DNA of 64,000 bases from Vibrio sp. MedPE-SWchi (GTDB lineage: Bacteria; Pseudomonadota; Gammaproteobacteria; Enterobacterales; Vibrionaceae), in assembly GCA_001874155.1 (NCBI GenBank), contig MPDB01000003.1:104404-168403 (forward strand), read 5' to 3'. Made by a program: the position numbers and the translations under genes. Of the stretch, positions 17,135 to 26,965 are shown one piece after another. A model generated the notes under the pieces. The model was given only the letters and a program-made list of their open reading frames with translations. It searched no databases and was not told the DNA's origin. Each line of letters starts with the position of its first letter. Position 1 is the stretch's first letter.

Positions 17135-18475
17135 ATGATTACAATAAAAAAGGGTTTGGACCTGCCGATCGCAGGAGCTCCATCCCAGGTGATTAATGAT
17201 GGTAAAACCATCAGTAAAGTCGCCTTGCTTGGCGAAGAGTATGTTGGTATGCGTCCTACGATGCATGTTCGTGTAGGCGATGAAGTAAAGAAAGCTCAAG
17301 TTCTTTTTGAAGACAAAAAGAACCCAGGCGTGAAGTTTACTTCTCCAGCAAGCGGTAAAGTTGTCGAAGTTAATCGTGGTGCAAAGCGTGTCCTTCAATC
17401 TGTTGTGATTGAAGTGTCAGGTGATGAGCAGGTTACCTTTGATAAGTTTGAAGCCAATCAACTAGCAGGTTTAGGTCGCGATGCGATCGTAACTCAGCTT
17501 GTTGATTCTGGACTTTGGACAGCTTTACGTACTCGACCGTTTAGCAAGGTTCCAGCTATCAAGTCTAATACACAGGCTATTTTTGTGACTGCAATGGATA
17601 CCAATCCACTCGCGGCACAGCCTGAAGTTATTATCAATGAACAGTCAGATGCGTTCATTGCAGGCCTTGATATCCTTTCAAATCTGACAGATGGCAGTGT
17701 CTATGTGTGTAAAGCAGGAACAAGTCTTCCTCACTCTTCACAATCAAACGTCACTGAGCATGTTTTTGATGGACCACACCCTTCAGGGTTAGTTGGTACT
17801 CACATGCATCATCTTTTCCCAGTGAACTCTGAAAATGTTGCGTGGAGTATTAATTACCAAGACGTTATCGCGATTGGTAAACTGTTCCTAACAGGTGAGC
17901 TATACACAGATCGTGTCATTTCTCTCGCTGGCCCAGTTGTGAATAACCCACGTCTTATTCGCACCACTCTTGGTGCAAGTGTTCAAGATTTAGCGGATAG
18001 CGAGTTGATCCCAGGTGAAGTTCGAGTGATTTCTGGCTCTGTTCTTACTGGTACTCACGCGACTGGTCCTCATGCATACCTTGGGCGTTACCACGTTCAG
18101 GTTTCTGCACTTCGAGAAGGTCGTGAGAAGGATTTATTTGGCTGGGCAATGCCTGGTAAGAATAAGTTCTCTGTAACTCGTACTTTCTTAGGTCACTTAT
18201 TCAAAGGTCAGTTGTTCAATATGACAACAACGACTAATGGTAGTGATCGTGCAATGGTTCCAATCGGTAATTACGAAAAAGTATTGCCTTTAGATATGGA
18301 ACCAACATTGCTACTTCGTGACCTGTGTGCAGGTGATATCGATAGCGCTCAACGCCTTGGTGCACTTGAGCTTGACGAAGAAGATTTAGCACTGTGTACC
18401 TTTGTATGTCCAGGCAAATATGAGTACGGTCAATTGCTCCGTGAGTGCCTAGATAAGATTGAGAAGGAAGGCTAA
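17135..18475 (+). CDS. nqrA: Na+-translocating NADH:quinone reductase subunit A
   Basis: NqrA is the peripheral cytoplasmic subunit of the Na+-pumping NADH:ubiquinone oxidoreductase and participates in quinone binding. The protein starts [14 protein letters not shown], as in other Vibrio NqrA, giving 446 residues. An in-frame GTG four codons earlier (17123) is not needed. Conserved blocks are [35 protein letters not shown] and the C-terminal [21 protein letters not shown]. First gene of the nqrABCDEF operon, with no gaps large enough for internal terminators. Confidence 0.97.
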   Translation: MITIKKGLDLPIAGAPSQVINDGKTISKVALLGEEYVGMRPTMHVRVGDEVKKAQVLFEDKKNPGVKFTSPASGKVVEVNRGAKRVLQSVVIEVSGDEQVTFDKFEANQLAGLGRDAIVTQLVDSGLWTALRTRPFSKVPAIKSNTQAIFVTAMDTNPLAAQPEVIINEQSDAFIAGLDILSNLTDGSVYVCKAGTSLPHSSQSNVTEHVFDGPHPSGLVGTHMHHLFPVNSENVAWSINYQDVIAIGKLFLTGELYTDRVISLAGPVVNNPRLIRTTLGASVQDLADSELIPGEVRVISGSVLTGTHATGPHAYLGRYHVQVSALREGREKDLFGWAMPGKNKFSVTRTFLGHLFKGQLFNMTTTTNGSDRAMVPIGNYEKVLPLDMEPTLLLRDLCAGDIDSAQRLGALELDEEDLALCTFVCPGKYEYGQLLRECLDKIEKEG

Positions 18476-18479
18476 TCCC

Positions 18480-19721
18480 ATGCTTAAGAAGTTTCTTGAA
18501 GACATCGAGCATCATTTTGAGCCTGGAGGCAAACACGAAAAGTGGTTTGCACTGTATGAAGCAGCGGCAACGCTATTCTACACCCCAGGTTTAGTAACAA
18601 AGCGTAGCTCGCATGTTCGTGATAGCGTTGATTTAAAACGTATCATGATCATGGTTTGGTTCGCAGTATTCCCTGCAATGTTCTGGGGTATGTATAACGC
18701 GGGTGGTCAAGCGATCGCTGCTCTTAACCACATGTATTCCGGTGCAGAACTTGCGGCAGTAATCAGTGGTAACTGGCATTACTGGCTAACCGAAATGGTT
18801 GGTGGCACCCTAGGTGCAGAAGCCGGTTGGGGCAGTAAGATGCTACTCGGAGCAACCTACTTCCTACCTATCTATGCCACGGTATTTATCGTTGGTGGTT
18901 TCTGGGAAGTACTGTTCTGTATGGTGCGTAAGCACGAAGTTAATGAAGGTTTCTTCGTAACTTCTATCTTGTTTGCACTCATCGTGCCACCAACTCTACC
19001 TCTATGGCAAGCAGCACTAGGTATTACCTTTGGTGTTGTTGTAGCGAAAGAGATATTCGGTGGTACTGGTCGTAACTTCCTAAACCCAGCGTTAGCGGGT
19101 CGTGCATTCTTGTTCTTTGCATACCCTGCTCAAATCTCTGGTGACCTAGTTTGGACTGCTGCCGATGGTTTCTCTGGTGCAACAGCTCTAAGCCAATGGG
19201 CGCAAGGCGGTGAAGGTTCACTAGTGAACACTATCACTGGCGAAGCGATTACTTGGATGGATGCGTTCATCGGTAATATCCCTGGCTCTATTGGTGAAGT
19301 ATCGACGCTTGCATTGATGATTGGTGCGGCGATGATTGTTTACATGGGCATTGCGTCATGGAGAATCATTGCTGGTGTAATGATTGGTATGGTTGCGGTT
19401 TCTACGTTATTTAACGTTATCGGCTCTGATACCAATGTTCTGTTTAGCATGCCTTGGCACTGGCACCTAGTATTGGGTGGCTTCGCGTTTGGTATGTTCT
19501 TCATGGCAACAGACCCTGTATCTGCTTCATTTACCGATAGTGGTAAATTGGCATACGGTATTTTGATTGGTGCTATGTGTGTGATGATTAGGGTTGTAAA
19601 CCCAGCTTACCCTGAAGGGATGATGCTGGCGATTCTATTTGCAAACCTATTTGCACCATTGTTCGACCATGTTGTTATTGAAAAGAACATTAAGCGGAGG
19701 CTAGCGCGTTATGGCAAGTAA
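18480..19721 (+). CDS. nqrB: Na+-translocating NADH:quinone reductase subunit B
   Basis: NqrB is a membrane subunit of Na+-NQR that carries a covalent FMN and also holds riboflavin; it contributes to the Na+ path. I start it at ATG 18480 ([13 protein letters not shown]) instead of the open-frame ATG at 18459, giving 413 residues like the family. The flavin attachment threonine is in FSGATALSQ, at residue 235 (T236 in V. cholerae). About ten membrane segments are visible. Four bases separate it from nqrA, and it overlaps nqrC by 11 bases. Confidence 0.97.
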   Translation: MLKKFLEDIEHHFEPGGKHEKWFALYEAAATLFYTPGLVTKRSSHVRDSVDLKRIMIMVWFAVFPAMFWGMYNAGGQAIAALNHMYSGAELAAVISGNWHYWLTEMVGGTLGAEAGWGSKMLLGATYFLPIYATVFIVGGFWEVLFCMVRKHEVNEGFFVTSILFALIVPPTLPLWQAALGITFGVVVAKEIFGGTGRNFLNPALAGRAFLFFAYPAQISGDLVWTAADGFSGATALSQWAQGGEGSLVNTITGEAITWMDAFIGNIPGSIGEVSTLALMIGAAMIVYMGIASWRIIAGVMIGMVAVSTLFNVIGSDTNVLFSMPWHWHLVLGGFAFGMFFMATDPVSASFTDSGKLAYGILIGAMCVMIRVVNPAYPEGMMLAILFANLFAPLFDHVVIEKNIKRRLARYGK

Positions 19722-20478
19722 TAACGATAGCATTAAAAAAACGCTGTTTGTTGTTATCGCATTGAGCTTAGTGTGTTCGATCGTTGTATCAACAGCGGCT
19801 GTGGGCCTACGTGATAAGCAACAAGCCAATGCAGTTCTAGATAAACAAAGCAAGATTGTAGATGTTGCTGGTATTCAAGCTGAAGGTACGATCCCTGAGC
19901 TATTTGCTGAGTACATCGAACCTCGTTTGGTCGATTTTGATACTGGTGAGTTTGTTGACGGTGATGCGGCAACTTACGATCAGCGTAAAGCGTCAAAAGT
20001 ACCATCAGAATCTATCCGTCTGACATCAGAACAGGATAAAGCGAAGATCATTCGTCGTGCTAATGTAGGTACTATCTACCTTGTTAAGCAAGATGGAGAG
20101 ATTACGAGCTTTATTCTACCTGTTCATGGTAATGGCCTGTGGTCGATGATGTATGCTTTTGTAGCCGTACAAACTGACGGTAACACCGTGAACGGTATTA
20201 CTTACTACGAGCAAGGTGAAACTCCTGGACTGGGTGGTGAAGTTGAAAACCCAAGTTGGCGTAATCAGTTTGTTGGTAAGAAGCTGTTTGATGAGAACTA
20301 TAAGCCAGCTATTAAAGTGGTGAAAGGTGGTGCTCCTGCTGGTTCAGAGCACGGTGTAGACGGCCTCTCTGGTGCTACTCTGACAAGTAACGGCGTTCAA
20401 AACACATTTGACTTTTGGTTAGGTGACATGGGCTTTGGTCCTTTCCTAGCGAAGGTTCGTGACGGAGGTCTGAACTAA
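19711..20478 (+). CDS. nqrC: Na+-translocating NADH:quinone reductase subunit C
   Basis: NqrC is anchored by one N-terminal membrane helix (about residues 11-33) and holds the second covalent FMN. The attachment motif [12 protein letters not shown] is present with Thr at about residue 223, equivalent to T225 of V. cholerae. Other conserved stretches are [14 protein letters not shown] and [14 protein letters not shown]. Length 255. It overlaps nqrB by 11 bases and nqrD by one base, which suggests coupled translation. FMN transfer to this protein is done by ApbE, encoded downstream. Confidence 0.97.
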   Translation: MASNNDSIKKTLFVVIALSLVCSIVVSTAAVGLRDKQQANAVLDKQSKIVDVAGIQAEGTIPELFAEYIEPRLVDFDTGEFVDGDAATYDQRKASKVPSESIRLTSEQDKAKIIRRANVGTIYLVKQDGEITSFILPVHGNGLWSMMYAFVAVQTDGNTVNGITYYEQGETPGLGGEVENPSWRNQFVGKKLFDENYKPAIKVVKGGAPAGSEHGVDGLSGATLTSNGVQNTFDFWLGDMGFGPFLAKVRDGGLN

Positions 20479-21110
20479 TGTCTGATGCTAAAGAAATGAA
20501 AAAGAGCCTGTTAGCACCGGTGTTGGATAACAACCCGATTGCACTTCAAGTTCTAGGTGTGTGTTCTGCACTCGCCGTAACCACGAAACTGGAAACAGCA
20601 TTTGTAATGTCTATTGCGGTAATCTTTGTTACTGCGTTGTCTAACTTGTTCGTTTCACTTATTCGTAACCATATGCCAAACAGTGTACGTATTATCGTAC
20701 AAATGGCGATCATCGCCTCTTTGGTAATCGTTGTTGACCAAATATTGAAAGCGTATCTTTATGATATCTCGAAACAGCTTTCAGTATTTGTAAGTTTGAT
20801 CATTACGAACTGTATCGTAATGGGTCGAGCGGAAGCGTTTGCAATGAAGTCTGCACCACTACCGTCATTCATCGATGGTATTGGTAATGGTCTTGGCTAT
20901 GGTTTTGTACTGATGACAGTTGCATTTTTCCGTGAACTACTAGGTTCTGGCAAACTGTTTGGTTTTGAAGTACTTCCGCTGGTATCTAACGGTGGCTGGT
21001 ATCAACCAAACGGTCTGATGCTTCTAGCACCATCAGCATTCTTCTTAATTGGTTTTATGATTTGGGCTATCCGAATCCTTAAACCAGAACAAGTAGAAGC
21101 GAAGGAGTAA
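20478..21110 (+). CDS. nqrD: Na+-translocating NADH:quinone reductase subunit D
   Basis: NqrD is an integral membrane subunit with about six helices, related to NqrE and to RnfE/RnfA. It lies at the core of the complex, where conserved cysteines of NqrD and NqrE hold an intramembrane Fe-S centre. The visible motif [15 protein letters not shown] contains that cysteine at about residue 113. Length 210 is standard. The start overlaps the nqrC stop by one base. Confidence 0.97.
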   Translation: MSDAKEMKKSLLAPVLDNNPIALQVLGVCSALAVTTKLETAFVMSIAVIFVTALSNLFVSLIRNHMPNSVRIIVQMAIIASLVIVVDQILKAYLYDISKQLSVFVSLIITNCIVMGRAEAFAMKSAPLPSFIDGIGNGLGYGFVLMTVAFFRELLGSGKLFGFEVLPLVSNGGWYQPNGLMLLAPSAFFLIGFMIWAIRILKPEQVEAKE

Positions 21111-21117
21111 GGTCGAA

Positions 21118-21714
21118 ATGGAACATTATATTAGTCTACTTGTTAAATCGATCTTCATCGAAAACATGGCGTTATCATTCTTCTTGGGAATGTGTACTTT
21201 CTTGGCTGTATCTAAGAAAGTAAAAACGTCGTTTGGCCTTGGTGTTGCGGTCGTTGTGGTATTGACCATTGCTGTGCCAGTGAACAACCTTGTTTATACC
21301 TACGTGTTGAAAGAGAATGCTTTAGTTTCAGGTGTTGACCTAAGCTTTTTGAACTTCATTACGTTTATCGGTGTAATCGCGGCTCTGGTTCAAATCTTAG
21401 AGATGATCCTCGATCGATTTTTCCCACCGTTGTACAACGCTCTGGGTATTTTCCTACCATTAATTACAGTTAACTGTGCAATTTTTGGTGGCGTATCGTT
21501 TATGGTTCAACGTGACTACAACTTTGCTGAGTCTGTCGTTTACGGGTTTGGTTCAGGTATTGGTTGGATGCTAGCTATCGTTGCATTAGCGGGTATCCGT
21601 GAGAAGATGAAGTACTCAGATGTCCCTCCAGGTCTACGTGGTTTAGGTATTACCTTTATCTCAGTAGGTCTTATGGCACTAGGCTTTATGTCTTTCTCTG
21701 GTGTTCAACTGTAA
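21118..21714 (+). CDS. nqrE: Na+-translocating NADH:quinone reductase subunit E
   Basis: NqrE is the pseudo-symmetric partner of NqrD, also with about six membrane helices. The conserved cysteines are in [14 protein letters not shown] (near residue 26) and [14 protein letters not shown] (near 120), which ligate the intramembrane Fe-S site. Length 198 is standard. Seven bases separate it from nqrD, with a good ribosome site (AAGGAG) inside the nqrD 3' end. Confidence 0.97.
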   Translation: MEHYISLLVKSIFIENMALSFFLGMCTFLAVSKKVKTSFGLGVAVVVVLTIAVPVNNLVYTYVLKENALVSGVDLSFLNFITFIGVIAALVQILEMILDRFFPPLYNALGIFLPLITVNCAIFGGVSFMVQRDYNFAESVVYGFGSGIGWMLAIVALAGIREKMKYSDVPPGLRGLGITFISVGLMALGFMSFSGVQL

Positions 21715-21749
21715 GTCGGGTAAACGACACAATTTTAAAGGAATAGTCA

Positions 21750-22976
21750 ATGCAAGTTATTATCCTTGGTGTAGTGATGTTTACCCTGATTGTATTAGCT
21801 TTGGTTCTAATTATTTTATTTGCCAAATCGAAGCTAGTACCAACAGGTGACGTTACTATTTCCGTTAATGGTGATCCTGAGAAGAGCTTTGTTACTTCTC
21901 CAGGTGACAAATTATTAAGCGCAATGGCAGGCTCGGGGATCTTTGTATCTTCTGCTTGTGGCGGCGGTGGCTCATGTGGCCAGTGTCGCGTAAAAGTGAA
22001 AGCTGGTGGTGGTGATATTCTACCAACAGAACTTGATCACATCTCTAAAGGCGAAGCCCGTGAAGGCGAGCGTTTAGCGTGTCAAGTTGCAGTGAAAACT
22101 GACATGGATATTGAGCTTCCTGAAGAGATCTTTGGTGTTAAAAAGTGGGAATGTGAAGTTCTTACTAACGACAACGAAGCGACTTTCATCAAAGAGCTGG
22201 TACTTAAGATTCCTGATGGAGAAGAAGTACCGTTCCGCGCTGGTGGTTACATTCAGATTGAAGCTGAACCGCATCACATTAAATACGCTGATTTCGATAT
22301 TCCTGAAGAGTATCGTGGTGATTGGGACAAGTTTAACCTGTTCCGTTACGAGTCTATCGTAAAAGAGCCGTCAATTCGTGCATACTCTATGGCGTCATAC
22401 CCAGAAGAGGAAGGCTTGATCAAGCTAAACGTACGTGTTGCTACGCCTCCGCCAAATAATCCAGACGTACCACCTGGTGTGATGTCATCATACATTTGGT
22501 CTCTTAAGCCTGGTGATAAGTGTACAATCTCGGGTCCATTTGGTGAGTTCTTCGCTAAAGAGACTGATAACGAGATGGTCTTCATCGGTGGTGGTGCAGG
22601 TATGGCGCCAATGCGTTCACATATCTTTGACCAACTTTTACGTTTGAACTCTAAGCGTAAGATGTCTTACTGGTATGGTGCTCGTTCTAAGCGTGAAATG
22701 TTCTACATTGAAGATTTCGATAAGCTACAAGCTGAGAACGATAACTTTATCTGGCACTGTGCACTGTCTGATCCATTACCAGAAGATAACTGGGATGGTT
22801 ATACAGGCTTCATTCACAATGTAATTTACGAGAATTACTTGAAAGATCATGAAGCGCCAGAAGACTGTGAGTACTACATGTGTGGTCCACCTATGATGAA
22901 CGCGGCTGTTATTGGCATGCTGAAAGATCTAGGTGTTGAGGATGAAAACATCCTACTTGATGACTTTGGTGGTTAA
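21750..22976 (+). CDS. nqrF: Na+-translocating NADH:quinone reductase subunit F
   Basis: NqrF is the NADH entry point of the complex. One N-terminal membrane helix (about 3-25) is followed by a plant-type [2Fe-2S] domain with Cys70, Cys76, Cys79 and Cys111 ([12 protein letters not shown] and LACQ). Next comes a ferredoxin-reductase-like domain with the FAD motif RAYSMASYP and the NADH pocket ([14 protein letters not shown]). The C-terminal [10 protein letters not shown] motif and the terminal aromatic residue near LLDDFGG are typical. Length 408. A strong terminator follows. Confidence 0.97.
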   Translation: MQVIILGVVMFTLIVLALVLIILFAKSKLVPTGDVTISVNGDPEKSFVTSPGDKLLSAMAGSGIFVSSACGGGGSCGQCRVKVKAGGGDILPTELDHISKGEAREGERLACQVAVKTDMDIELPEEIFGVKKWECEVLTNDNEATFIKELVLKIPDGEEVPFRAGGYIQIEAEPHHIKYADFDIPEEYRGDWDKFNLFRYESIVKEPSIRAYSMASYPEEEGLIKLNVRVATPPPNNPDVPPGVMSSYIWSLKPGDKCTISGPFGEFFAKETDNEMVFIGGGAGMAPMRSHIFDQLLRLNSKRKMSYWYGARSKREMFYIEDFDKLQAENDNFIWHCALSDPLPEDNWDGYTGFIHNVIYENYLKDHEAPEDCEYYMCGPPMMNAAVIGMLKDLGVEDENILLDDFGG

Positions 22977-22996
22977 TCCCTCTTAAGCTGTTAAGC

Positions 22997-23033
22997 AATG
23001 GCTGACTCTATTGAGTCAGCCATTATTTTTTCG
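22997..23033 (+). terminator. Intrinsic terminator after nqrF
   Basis: 12 bp perfect arms AATGGCTGACTC / GAGTCAGCCATT, loop TATT, then ATTTTTT. It ends the nqrABCDEF message before apbE. Confidence 0.9.
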
Positions 23034-23139
23034 TAAGAAGATTCAATGAATTTGAGTTTCTAGTGAAAAGCACATGAAGTTCGTCTGCTTTTTTCTATTT
23101 ACTTTCGTCATCCCTCTCAATTAAAACAGGAGTAAACAG

Positions 23140-24147
23140 GTGAAATTCTGGCTTGTTGCATTAGCTTCTATATTTGCACTTACTGGTTGTGATAAACCGT
23201 TAGAGCAAATACACATCACTGGCCCAACGATGGGCACTACTTACAATATCAAGTACATAAATTCTGATTCACTTTTAGACTCGGGTGAGATTCAAACCGA
23301 GGTTGATCGCTTGCTTGAGCAAGTTAACGATCAAATGTCGACGTATCGTAAAGACTCAGAGTTAAGTCGTTTTAATCAATACACGGGTAACGAAGCGTTT
23401 GACGTGTCCGTTGAAACGGCGTTAGTCGTTAAGGAAGCGATACGCCTTAATGAACTAACATTAGGGGCTTTAGATGTGACAGTTGGGCCGTTGGTCAATT
23501 TATGGGGCTTTGGGCCTGAGGCTCGACCTGATACGATTCCTTCGGATGAAGAGCTAGAGGCGCGAAAAGCGATGATAGGTATCCATCACCTATCTGCAAC
23601 AGAAACATCGATTAGCAAGACACTGCCTTCGCTGTATGTTGATCTCTCAACGATAGCCAAAGGCTGGGGTGTTGATGTTGTGGCTGAGTACATGAATTCC
23701 ATCGGAGCTGAAGACTATATGGTCGAAATTGGTGGAGAGATGCGTCTTAAGGGACACAATAGGGAAGGGGTTCGCTGGCGCATCGCGATAGAAAAGCCAA
23801 CGGTTGAGGAGCGAACTATCCAACTCGTTATTGAGCCTGGTGATATGGCTATCGCCACTTCTGGTGATTACCGAAACTATTATGAGCGTGACGGGATTCG
23901 TTACTCTCACATCATTAATCCGAAAACGGGTAAGCCTATGGACAACAAGGTTGTCTCGGTTACAGTGATTGATCCGTCGTCAATGACCGCTGATGGGCTG
24001 GCTACTGGTCTTATGGTATTGGGTGAGACTGTCGGGATGGAAGTCGCAGAAGAGCACGATATTCCAACGTATATGATAGTGAAAACCCCAACGGGATTTG
24101 AAGAGTTTACTTCGTCTGCATTTGAGTCATACTTAAAGCGCAACTAG
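23140..24147 (+). CDS. apbE: FAD:protein FMN transferase ApbE
   Basis: ApbE attaches FMN covalently to threonine in SGAT-type motifs, such as those of NqrB and NqrC encoded just upstream. It is a periplasmic lipoprotein here: signal ALTGC with Cys at residue 16. FAD-binding and Mg-binding stretches are visible (TGPTMGTTYNIKY, LDLSTIAKGWGVD-like DLSTIAKGWGVDVVAEY, MVEIGGEMRLKG, SHIINPKTGKPMDNKVVSVTV). Length 335. The start is GTG 23140 with ACAGGAG upstream. Placement between nqrF and nqrM makes its role in Nqr maturation very likely. Confidence 0.95.
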   Translation: MKFWLVALASIFALTGCDKPLEQIHITGPTMGTTYNIKYINSDSLLDSGEIQTEVDRLLEQVNDQMSTYRKDSELSRFNQYTGNEAFDVSVETALVVKEAIRLNELTLGALDVTVGPLVNLWGFGPEARPDTIPSDEELEARKAMIGIHHLSATETSISKTLPSLYVDLSTIAKGWGVDVVAEYMNSIGAEDYMVEIGGEMRLKGHNREGVRWRIAIEKPTVEERTIQLVIEPGDMAIATSGDYRNYYERDGIRYSHIINPKTGKPMDNKVVSVTVIDPSSMTADGLATGLMVLGETVGMEVAEEHDIPTYMIVKTPTGFEEFTSSAFESYLKRN

Positions 24148-24227
24148 TACTCAGTTAACTTAATTTAGAACGTGCAGGCCGCAAGAGCCTGGCATGAAAT
24201 AAAATCAAATATAGTGAGCAATAGACA

Positions 24228-24461
24228 ATGACCACATTCTTAGTAACCTTTGGTGTATTCCTAGCTGTTATTGCAGCGATGGCGGTTGGCTTTATATTTC
24301 AACGTAAAGTTGTAAAAGGCAGCTGTGGTGGTTTAGACGCGATGGGTATTGATAAAGTTTGCAGTTGCCCAGAACCGTGTGACGCGAGAAAAAAACGAGA
24401 AGAGCGTGCCGCTGTTCGAGCTGAAAAACTCGCGGCATGGGAAAAGAACCGTATCGCCTAA
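24228..24461 (+). CDS. nqrM: Na+-NQR maturation protein NqrM
   Basis: NqrM is a small membrane protein (DUF539) required for Na+-NQR assembly, thought to deliver iron for the NqrD/NqrE site. The 77 residues show one N-terminal membrane helix (about 4-24) and four cysteines at 33, 45, 47 and 51 in GSCGG and VCSCPEPC. The C-terminal tail is charged (KKREERAAVRAEKLAAWEKN). It follows apbE by 80 bases and closes the nqr gene set. Confidence 0.95.
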   Translation: MTTFLVTFGVFLAVIAAMAVGFIFQRKVVKGSCGGLDAMGIDKVCSCPEPCDARKKREERAAVRAEKLAAWEKNRIA

Positions 24462-24525
24462 TTCAAAAATTAGACATAGCGACAACTTCCATCGCCTTTA
24501 GCGTAAGTCGAAGCTATCTTTTAGA

Positions 24526-24556
24526 AAAGCCCACTACTGAGTGGGCTTTGTTATTT
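24526..24556 (+). terminator. Intrinsic terminator after nqrM
   Basis: 10 bp arms AAAGCCCACT / AGTGGGCTTT with a 4-base loop, then GTTATTTTT. It also lies at the 3' end of the facing response-regulator gene. Confidence 0.85.
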
Positions 24557-25786
24557 TTAGCTATTGGAAATGATTTGGTTTCGACCATTTTCTTTTGCTT
24601 GATAGAGTCGATCGTCGGCAAGTTTGATTTGCTCTTCTAAGCTGGCCTCAATACTAGATACACCAATGCTCACCGTGATGATGATCTTATGCTCCAAATG
24701 CGGAATGACGGTCGTTTCAATTCGCTTCCTCATGTGTTCCAGTCGAGTAACGAAATCTTCAACGGGGGAGTTAGATTGAATGCAGAACTCTTCTCCACCA
24801 AATCGAACCACGGTGTCGTCGGCAAAGTAGAGTTTCAGAATACGAGCCAAGGTTATTAGGGCGGCATCGCCTCCGTCGTGACCAAAGTTGTCGTTAACTT
24901 TCTTAAAAAAATCGATATCCAACATCGCGATATTTTGAAGTTCAGACTTATTGTCAAAATGCTGGAACATATAACGACGGTTCCAAAGCCCTGTTAGTGC
25001 ATCTTGATTGGCGAGGCGATACAGTTTTCCAGTGGCTTCTTTCATGTCGAGTATTTGATGAACTCGGCAAAAGAACTCTTCTTGATTGAATGGTTTGTGT
25101 AAAAAGTCGTTAGCACCCGCTTTTAGATAGCGTGCTGTCATGGTTCGGTCATCACTGCCTGACAATCCTAAAATGGCGAGGTCGTTCTTATCGTACTGAG
25201 TCCGAATGTCTCGAATCATTGATATACCGTCTTTTATTGGCATGTCGTGATCCGTAATGATGAAGGTGACATCCGGGTTCTGCTCTAATATATCAATGGC
25301 TTGTTGTCCGTCCTCAGCCTGGATGACATTGATGTACTGTCCCTCCAAAAGTTGGCTGATATGCCTACGGACAACTTTCGAATCATCAACCACTAATGCC
25401 TTATGGTCGCGATTATGGGTGAGTCGATTAACAAGCGGCAATAGGTAAGAAACGGACGACATGCTGTCCTTCAGGATGTAATCGAGAACGCCTTTAGCGA
25501 TGACGCGTTCACGAATTTCCTCTTGAAACATGGCGGTAAGAACAATGACTTTATGCTGATAGTCTAAAACCAGATCAATGATCTCCCCGTCTTGTCCATC
25601 GGGTAGGCAGTAGTCTAGAACGGCACACAAAAAATCATGCTTCTGATTCAAGATAGTTCGAGCACATTCAATCGATTCTGCTGTATAGACGTCATATCCA
25701 GCATCACTGAGCAGTGAATGTAGGTAGTTTCGGAAGGCGCGACTGTCTTCAACAATAAGTATTTTGCTACTCAATGAATGCTCCAT
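24557..25786 (-). CDS. Response regulator with two REC domains and a GGDEF diguanylate cyclase domain
   Basis: A predicted cytoplasmic c-di-GMP synthase controlled by phosphorelay. REC1 (about 7-122) has phospho-acceptor Asp in AVLDYCLPDG and conserved Lys in YILKDS. REC2 (about 130-245) has Asp in IITDHDMPIKDG and Lys in FLHKPFN. The GGDEF domain (about 265-405) has an intact RFGGEEFCI active site, so it should be active. The product-inhibition RxxD site five residues before GGEEF reads FADD, so the key Arg is missing. The architecture resembles PleD. No histidine kinase neighbours it, so the partner is unknown. Confidence 0.9.
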   Translation of the reverse strand: MEHSLSSKILIVEDSRAFRNYLHSLLSDAGYDVYTAESIECARTILNQKHDFLCAVLDYCLPDGQDGEIIDLVLDYQHKVIVLTAMFQEEIRERVIAKGVLDYILKDSMSSVSYLLPLVNRLTHNRDHKALVVDDSKVVRRHISQLLEGQYINVIQAEDGQQAIDILEQNPDVTFIITDHDMPIKDGISMIRDIRTQYDKNDLAILGLSGSDDRTMTARYLKAGANDFLHKPFNQEEFFCRVHQILDMKEATGKLYRLANQDALTGLWNRRYMFQHFDNKSELQNIAMLDIDFFKKVNDNFGHDGGDAALITLARILKLYFADDTVVRFGGEEFCIQSNSPVEDFVTRLEHMRKRIETTVIPHLEHKIIITVSIGVSSIEASLEEQIKLADDRLYQAKENGRNQIISNS

Positions 25787-25877
25787 TGTTAATCCCTACA
25801 TTAATAATAAACAACTATTGATACTTCGCTAACTATTTTCGCCTTATATCTAGAATGCCTAGGAAAGATAGCTTAAA

Positions 25878-25893
25878 CTGTTTTTATATACAG
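25878..25893 (+). promoter_or_regulatory. LexA (SOS) box upstream of dinB
   Basis: CTGTTTTTATATACAG fits CTGT-N8-ACAG exactly, with the AT-rich centre typical of gammaproteobacterial SOS boxes. It ends 19 bases before the dinB start. Confidence 0.9.
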
Positions 25894-25912
25894 TTGTTTT
25901 TGAGGGTGACAA

Positions 25913-26965
25913 ATGAAAAAAATTATCCATATCGACATGGATTGTTTTTACGCTGCGGTAGAGATGCGGGACAACCCACATTACCGTGGTCGCCCGTTAG
26001 CAGTCGGAGGCAATGAGAAACAGCGAGGCGTGCTCAGTACCTGTAATTATGAGGCTAGAAAATTTGGTCTTCACAGCGCTATGCCAACAGCGAGAGCACT
26101 GAAGCTGTGTCCTGAGTTGCTGGTTGTGCCTGGCCGCATGCAGGTATACAAAGATGTATCTGCGCATATTCGTGAGATTTTTTCACGCTATACCTCTCTT
26201 ATAGAGCCCTTGTCGCTGGATGAGGCGTATCTAGACGTCACTGATTGCAAAAAATGCAAAGGCTCCGCCACGCTCATCGCAGAAGCTATACGCAAGGATA
26301 TTTGGGACGAGCTAGAGCTGACGGCGTCGGCAGGTGTCGCGCCAATCAAGTTTCTGGCTAAAGTCGCCTCTGATTTGAATAAACCCAATGGACAGTGTGT
26401 GATACCACCAAACGAGGTGCAGGAGGTTATTGATGGACTTCCACTCGGTAAGTTGCCAGGGGTAGGCAAGGTGACTTTAGAAAAGCTCAACAAAGCAGGG
26501 CTCTATTACTGTCGGGATGTAAGAGCCAGTGACCACCGAGAGTTGTTGAGGCAGTTTGGTCGTTTGGGTGATTCGCTGTGGAAACGGAGTCAGGGAATCG
26601 ACAATCGAGATATAGTAGTAGAGCGAGAGCGCAAGAGTGTGGGGGTTGAACGTACCTTTAGCGAGAATATCCACTCTTATGAGGAGTGCTGGCAAGTGAT
26701 AGAGAAGCGACTCTATCCTGAATTAGAAACCAGGCTTGAAAAAGCAATGCCAAGTAAGGCTATTATCAAACAAGGTATGAAGTTAAAGTTTGCAGACTTT
26801 CAACAGACGACCATTGAACATGTTCACCCTCAGTTAGAGCTTGAAGATTTTAAAGGCTTGCTAAGGGATATCTTAAAGCGCCAACATGGACGAGAAATTA
26901 GGTTGCTGGGCCTAAGTGTGATACTTAAACCCGACGAACAGACTAAACAACTGAGCTTTTTCTAA
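25913..26965 (+). CDS. dinB: DNA polymerase IV
   Basis: DinB is a Y-family translesion polymerase induced in the SOS response. Catalytic residues are Asp8 in [16 protein letters not shown] and the Asp/Glu pair in [13 protein letters not shown] (about 103-104). The helix-hairpin-helix region is [17 protein letters not shown]. The C terminus ends QLSFF, which fits a beta-clamp binding peptide. Length 350 matches E. coli (351). The LexA box immediately upstream supports SOS control. Its last 23 bases overlap the convergent recQ-like gene. Confidence 0.96.
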   Translation: MKKIIHIDMDCFYAAVEMRDNPHYRGRPLAVGGNEKQRGVLSTCNYEARKFGLHSAMPTARALKLCPELLVVPGRMQVYKDVSAHIREIFSRYTSLIEPLSLDEAYLDVTDCKKCKGSATLIAEAIRKDIWDELELTASAGVAPIKFLAKVASDLNKPNGQCVIPPNEVQEVIDGLPLGKLPGVGKVTLEKLNKAGLYYCRDVRASDHRELLRQFGRLGDSLWKRSQGIDNRDIVVERERKSVGVERTFSENIHSYEECWQVIEKRLYPELETRLEKAMPSKAIIKQGMKLKFADFQQTTIEHVHPQLELEDFKGLLRDILKRQHGREIRLLGLSVILKPDEQTKQLSFF

